NCBI RefSeq assembly: GCF_940670765.1
Contig: NZ_CALNVW010000010.1
Coordinates: forward strand, 372,001 to 436,000
Reading direction: 5' to 3'
Length of the DNA: 64,000 bases
From: Streptomyces sp. A 4/2
GTDB lineage: Bacteria > Actinomycetota > Actinomycetes > Streptomycetales > Streptomycetaceae
A program made the translations under genes and the position numbers. Of this stretch, positions 60,653-64,000 are shown piece by piece; positions within the stretch are counted from its first letter, which is position 1, and the number at the start of each line of letters is the position of its first letter. The notes below the pieces were generated by a model. The model made no database searches. It worked only from the letters and a program-made list of their open reading frames with translations, and was not told where the DNA came from.

Positions 60653-61939
60653 GTGAACCAGTTGATGTCCCGTGAGCCCGACGCTTCCGACCTGCCCGCC
60701 TGTGCCGGTGACACCGGTCCGGCCGGTGACGCCCCGCTCGTCGGTGTGCTCCCCGCCGAGCTGCGGGACGAGCTGATCGCCTTCCGTCGTGACCTGCACA
60801 TGCACCCCGAGCTGGGGAACCAGGAGTTCCGCACGACCGCGGCCCTCAAGGCGCGGCTGGAGCAGGCCGGGCTCGCGCCGCAGGTGCTCAGTATCGGGAC
60901 CGGGCTCATCTGTGACATCGGGAACAGCGGGGACGCCGGGAGTGCAGCCGAAGCCCCGCGCGGCGTGCTCGCCCTCCGCGCCGACATCGACGCGCTCCCC
61001 ATCCCCGACACCAAGACCGCCTGCGCCTACCGCTCCACCGTCCCCGGCATGGCGCACGCCTGCGGGCACGACATCCACACCACCGTCGTCCTCGGCGCCG
61101 GGCTCGTCCTCGCCCGGCTGCACGAGGCCGGGCAGCTTCCGTACCCCGTGCGGCTGATCTTCCAGCCCGCCGAGGAGGTGCTGCCGGGCGGTGCCCCCGA
61201 TGCCATCGAGTCCGGGGTGCTGGACGGCGTCGGGCGGATCGTCGCGGTGCACTGCGACCCCAAGGTCGACGCCGGGCGGATCGGGCTGCGGGCCGGGCCC
61301 ATCACCTCCGCCTGCGACCGTCTCGAAGTCAGCCTGGACGGGCCCGGCGGGCACACCGCGCGGCCCCACCTCACCACCGATCTGGTGACCGCCGCCGCGA
61401 AGGTCGCCACCGACGTGCCCGCGCTGCTGGCCAGGCGGATCGACGCGCGGTCCGGGCTCGCCGTGACCTGGGGCCGGATCGACGCCGGGCACGCCTGCAA
61501 CGTCATCCCGCAGCACGCCGAGCTGTCCGGGACCGTACGGTGCCTCGACCTGGACGCCTGGCGGTCCGCGCCCGATCTGGTGCACGAGGCCATCGCCGAG
61601 GTGGCCGATCTGCACCGGGCCAAGTCCGTGATCAATTACGTCCGCGGGGTGCCGCCGGTCGTCAACGACGGCGCCGTGGCCGAGCTGCTGCGCGACGCCA
61701 TGGCCGCGCGCCGCGGACCGTACGCGATCGAGGACACCGAGCAGAGCCTCGGCGGCGAGGACTTCTCCTGGTACCTGGAGCAGGTGCCCGGCGCGATGGC
61801 CAGGCTCGGGGTGCGTACGCCGGGAGACAGCGCCCGGGGCGACCTGCACCGGGGGGATTTCGACCCGGACGAGGCCGCGATCGAGGTCGGCGTGGAGCTT
61901 TTCACCGCCGCTGCGTTGCTGGACGTACATCGTTCGTAA
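60653..61939 (+). CDS. M20-family amidohydrolase (hippurate hydrolase type)
   Basis: A 428-residue metal-dependent amidase of the M20D group (hippurate or N-acyl-amino-acid hydrolases). Marks are FRRDLHMHPELGNQEFRT (residues ~43-60), ALRADIDALPIPD, the metal site AHACGHDIHTT, IFQPAEEVLPGGA and the C-terminal SLGGEDFSWYLE. GTG 60653 follows TACCCT (60640-60645) by 7 bases, fitting a leaderless start; ATG 60665 is the alternative. It lies before the BMP operon and faces the same way. The substrate is unknown. Confidence 0.9.
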   Translation: MNQLMSREPDASDLPACAGDTGPAGDAPLVGVLPAELRDELIAFRRDLHMHPELGNQEFRTTAALKARLEQAGLAPQVLSIGTGLICDIGNSGDAGSAAEAPRGVLALRADIDALPIPDTKTACAYRSTVPGMAHACGHDIHTTVVLGAGLVLARLHEAGQLPYPVRLIFQPAEEVLPGGAPDAIESGVLDGVGRIVAVHCDPKVDAGRIGLRAGPITSACDRLEVSLDGPGGHTARPHLTTDLVTAAAKVATDVPALLARRIDARSGLAVTWGRIDAGHACNVIPQHAELSGTVRCLDLDAWRSAPDLVHEAIAEVADLHRAKSVINYVRGVPPVVNDGAVAELLRDAMAARRGPYAIEDTEQSLGGEDFSWYLEQVPGAMARLGVRTPGDSARGDLHRGDFDPDEAAIEVGVELFTAAALLDVHRS

Positions 61940-62004
61940 CCGGCCACGTCGGCTCCCGTTCGCGTCGATCCGATAACAGGTTCCGAACAGGCCTTTACCT
62001 GACA

Positions 62005-62020
62005 TCTACGCGCGTTACGA
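62005..62020. promoter_or_regulatory. Conserved motif/promoter upstream of the BMP gene
   Basis: TCTACGCGCGTTACGA, including a palindromic ACGCGCGT core and a TACGAT -10-like box (62015-62020). The motif recurs in front of the ABC ATPase gene at 63206-63220 with 12 of 15 bases equal. A shared operator is possible. Confidence 0.45.
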
Positions 62021-62079
62021 TCCTGGCGAAAACCAGCGCCGGAAGAGGCGCTCCAGGTTTGGTTTGAAGGGACCTCCTC

Positions 62080-63135
62080 TTGCGCCGGGTAACCAAGATC
62101 GCTGCGTCGGGCATAGCCACCGCAGCCCTCGCTCTCTCCGTCTCTGCCTGTGGCAGCACCTCGACCCAGAACGACTCCGACTCGTCGTCGAAGTCGTCGT
62201 CCAAGGGCGTCAAGGTCGGCGTCGCCTACGACGTCGGCGGCCGTGGCGACCACTCCTTCAACGACTCCGCCGCTCGCGGCATGGACAAGGCGAAGAAGGA
62301 GTTCGGCGGCGACATCAAGGAACTGACCGCCAAGACCACCGACACCGAGGCCGACCGCGTCCAGCGGCTCACCGACCTCGCCGACGCGGGCTACAACCCG
62401 ATCGTCGGCATCGGCTACGCCTACGCCAACTCGATGAAGCAGGTGGCCGCGAAGTACCCGAAGGTCACCTTCGGCATCGTGGACTCGGTCGTCGACGCGA
62501 AGAACGTCGACAACATCGTCTTCACCGAGGAGCAGGGCTCCTACCTCGCGGGTGTCGCCGCGGCGCTGAAGACCAAGACGGACCACGTCGGCTTCATCGG
62601 CGGTGTGGACGTCCCGCTGATCAAGAAGTTCGAGGCGGGCTACGTCCAGGGCGTCCAGGACACCAACAGCAAGATCAAGATCGACCGGCAGTACCTGAGC
62701 CACGGCTCGGACACCTCCGGCTTCGCCAGCCCCGACAAGGGCAAGGAAGCCGCGCAGGGCATGCTCGACAAGGGCGCGGACGTCGTCTACACGGCGGCGG
62801 GCTCCTCCGGCAACGGCGCCATCGAGGCCGTCAACGGCAAGAAGGGCGCCTGGGCGATCGGCGTCGACTCGGACCAGTACAACATCGCCTCGCTGGCGAA
62901 GTACAAGAACTCGATCATGACCTCGGTCGTCAAGAACGTCGACATCGGCGTCTACGACCTGGTCAAGTCGGTCCGTGCCGGCAAGCCGATCACCGGCACC
63001 AATACCTACTCGCTCGCCGAGGGCGGTGTCTCGCTGGCCACCAGCGGTGGCTTCATCGATGACATCAAGGCCAAGCTCGACGCGGCCCAGAAGAAGATCA
63101 TCGACGGCGCTGTCAAGGTCAAGACCACTCCCTGA
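62080..63135 (+). CDS. BMP-family lipoprotein, nucleoside ABC transporter receptor
   Basis: A 351-residue extracytoplasmic receptor. The lipobox is LSVSAC (Cys24), followed by a Ser/Asp linker. The BMP/PnrA fold starts KVGVAYDVGGRGDHSFNDSAARG and continues with NPIVGIGYAYANSM, GFIGGVDVPLIKKFEAGY, DVVYTAAGSSGNGAIEA and AIGVDSDQYN. These bind purine nucleosides or related compounds. The start codon is TTG 62080, with GAAGGGA 7 bases upstream and a good signal peptide. The ATPase gene follows after a hairpin, so expression may be stepped down. Confidence 0.93.
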   Translation: MRRVTKIAASGIATAALALSVSACGSTSTQNDSDSSSKSSSKGVKVGVAYDVGGRGDHSFNDSAARGMDKAKKEFGGDIKELTAKTTDTEADRVQRLTDLADAGYNPIVGIGYAYANSMKQVAAKYPKVTFGIVDSVVDAKNVDNIVFTEEQGSYLAGVAAALKTKTDHVGFIGGVDVPLIKKFEAGYVQGVQDTNSKIKIDRQYLSHGSDTSGFASPDKGKEAAQGMLDKGADVVYTAAGSSGNGAIEAVNGKKGAWAIGVDSDQYNIASLAKYKNSIMTSVVKNVDIGVYDLVKSVRAGKPITGTNTYSLAEGGVSLATSGGFIDDIKAKLDAAQKKIIDGAVKVKTTP

Positions 63136-63149
63136 CCTGTCCCGTCACG

Positions 63150-63190
63150 TGGGCCCGGCGCGGGGGATCGCTGTCTCCCCGCCGGGCCCA
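63150..63190. terminator. Hairpin between the receptor and ATPase genes
   Basis: Perfect 11-bp outer stem (63150-63160 with 63180-63190) and an inner CGGGGGA/TCTCCCCG stem, 15 bases after the receptor stop. Such hairpins often let the receptor be made in excess over the transporter. Confidence 0.75.
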
Positions 63191-63205
63191 TAACGATGTG
63201 TCAAC

Positions 63206-63220
63206 TCTACGCGTGTAGCG
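63206..63220. promoter_or_regulatory. Second copy of the BMP-operon motif
   Basis: TCTACGCGTGTAGCG, with dyad CTAC-N4-GTAG, similar to 62005-62019. Flanking CAACT/AGTTG (63202-63206 and 63224-63228) forms a wider imperfect dyad. It lies upstream of the ATPase gene and may be its operator. Confidence 0.45.
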
Positions 63221-63307
63221 TGCAGTTGGCGCGTTAGCGTCACCGCACCCCCCGCCTCCGCCGGGGCCCCTCCGCCCCCACCGCTCCTTCTCCGAGGAGA
63301 GTGCGTC

Positions 63308-64000
63308 ATCAACGCGTCCAGCCCTCCCGCCGTCGAACTGCGCGGCATCACCAAACGATTCCCCGGTGTCATAGCCAACCGCGACATCGACATCACCGTC
63401 CGCAAGGGCACCGTGCACGCCCTGTGCGGTGAGAACGGTGCCGGTAAATCGACCCTGATGAAGATCCTCTACGGCATGCAGAAGCCGGACGAGGGCACCA
63501 TCACCGTCGACGGCGAACAGGCCGTCTTCGCCGGCCCCGCCGACGCCATCGCCCGCGGCATCGGCATGGTGCACCAGCACTTCATGCTCGCCGACAACCT
63601 CACGGTCCTGGAGAACGTGGTTCTCGGCGGCGAGAAGCTGTACGGCATCGGCACCAAGGCCCGTAACAAGATCCGGGAGATCTCGGACGCGTACGGTCTC
63701 GGCGTCCGCCCCGACGCCCTCGTCGAGAACCTCGGGGTCGCCGACCGCCAGCGCGTGGAGATCCTCAAGGTCCTCTACCGCGGCGCCCGCACCCTCATTC
63801 TCGACGAGCCGACCGCGGTCCTGGTCCCGCAGGAGGTCGACGCGCTCTTCGACAACCTTCGCGGCCTCAAGTCCGAGGGCCTGACCGTCATCTTCATCTC
63901 GCACAAGCTGGGCGAGGTGCTCTCCGTCGCCGACGAGATCACCGTCATCCGGCGCGGTACGACGGTCGGCACCGCCGACCCGGCGACCACCACGACCAAG
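63308..64000 (+). CDS. Nucleoside ABC transporter ATPase, 5' part (unusual start codon)
   Basis: The first 231 codons of an ABC ATPase of the nucleoside/ribose type (RbsA/YufO-like, usually two ATPase domains); it runs off the window. Walker A is CGENGAGKSTL, the Q loop MVHQHFML, then VADRQRVEILKVLYRGARTLILDEPTA (Walker B) and ISHKLGEV (H switch). The signature is degenerate, as in BMP-type systems. The frame has no ATG, GTG, TTG or CTG between the stop at 63191 and the domain start. GAGGAGA (63294-63300) is 7 bases before ATC 63308, so ATC (or GTC 63305) seems to be the start. Confidence 0.85.
   Translation, partial: MNASSPPAVELRGITKRFPGVIANRDIDITVRKGTVHALCGENGAGKSTLMKILYGMQKPDEGTITVDGEQAVFAGPADAIARGIGMVHQHFMLADNLTVLENVVLGGEKLYGIGTKARNKIREISDAYGLGVRPDALVENLGVADRQRVEILKVLYRGARTLILDEPTAVLVPQEVDALFDNLRGLKSEGLTVIFISHKLGEVLSVADEITVIRRGTTVGTADPATTTTK

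Overview
The window is high-GC chromosomal DNA with the gene content and spacing of a Streptomyces core region: purH, folD with a DUF3017 gene, mdh, an SdhCDAB operon, a B12-dependent acyl-CoA mutase, WhiJ-type XRE/DUF397 regulators, and many GTG or TTG starts. Several genes have a -10 box 6-7 bases before the start codon, so leaderless mRNAs are likely. Gene order resembles the S. coelicolor chromosome around purH to bmpA; that comparison is from memory, not from a search.

Region by region. 1-5.2 kb: purine, folate and TCA genes (purH 3' end, RDD protein, folD, DUF3017, mdh). 5.2-15 kb: a MocR regulator facing a carboxymuconolactone decarboxylase/PEP-mutase pair, an EamA transporter, a YgiB/YgiC-like pair, rocD, an ECF sigma factor and trpS. 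14.9-20.2 kb: a complete-looking decaprenylphosphoryl-arabinose (DPA) module (dprE2, dprE1, PAP2 phosphatase, UbiA-type phosphoribosyltransferase, GtrA). 20-30 kb: a D,D-carboxypeptidase, a peptide-binding protein, an operon repressed by its own TetR with two clear operators, and sdhCDAB. 30-40.7 kb: a GH20 hexosaminidase, a secreted TNT-type NADase with a small partner gene, an ECF sigma/membrane-protein pair, an L,D-transpeptidase, a methylmalonyl-CoA-mutase-like large subunit and a LysE exporter.

The most unusual part is 40.66-46.79 kb, a roughly 6.1-kb accessory island flanked by a perfect 30-bp direct repeat (40629-40658 and 46764-46793). The left copy is the 3' end of lysE and the right copy carries the 3' end of a convergent FAD monooxygenase gene, which suggests a single insertion into a once-contiguous locus. 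The island holds a graspetide-type RiPP cluster (precursor, ATP-grasp ligase, PCMT-like O-methyltransferase), two unknown genes, a HATPase/XRE/DUF397 regulatory trio and a PPOX flavoprotein, but no visible integrase.

48.2-57.5 kb is a surface-glycan locus: an acyltransferase, two polysialyltransferase-like enzymes, a GT2, a DUF6716 glycosyltransferase, a CMP-sugar synthetase fused to a HAD phosphatase, and a NeuB-type synthase without a SAF domain. Kdn/teichulosonic-acid synthesis fits this set. The end holds a secreted LamG protein, a frameshifted ATPase relic, an M20 amidohydrolase and the start of a BMP-type nucleoside ABC transporter operon whose ATPase gene has no canonical start codon.
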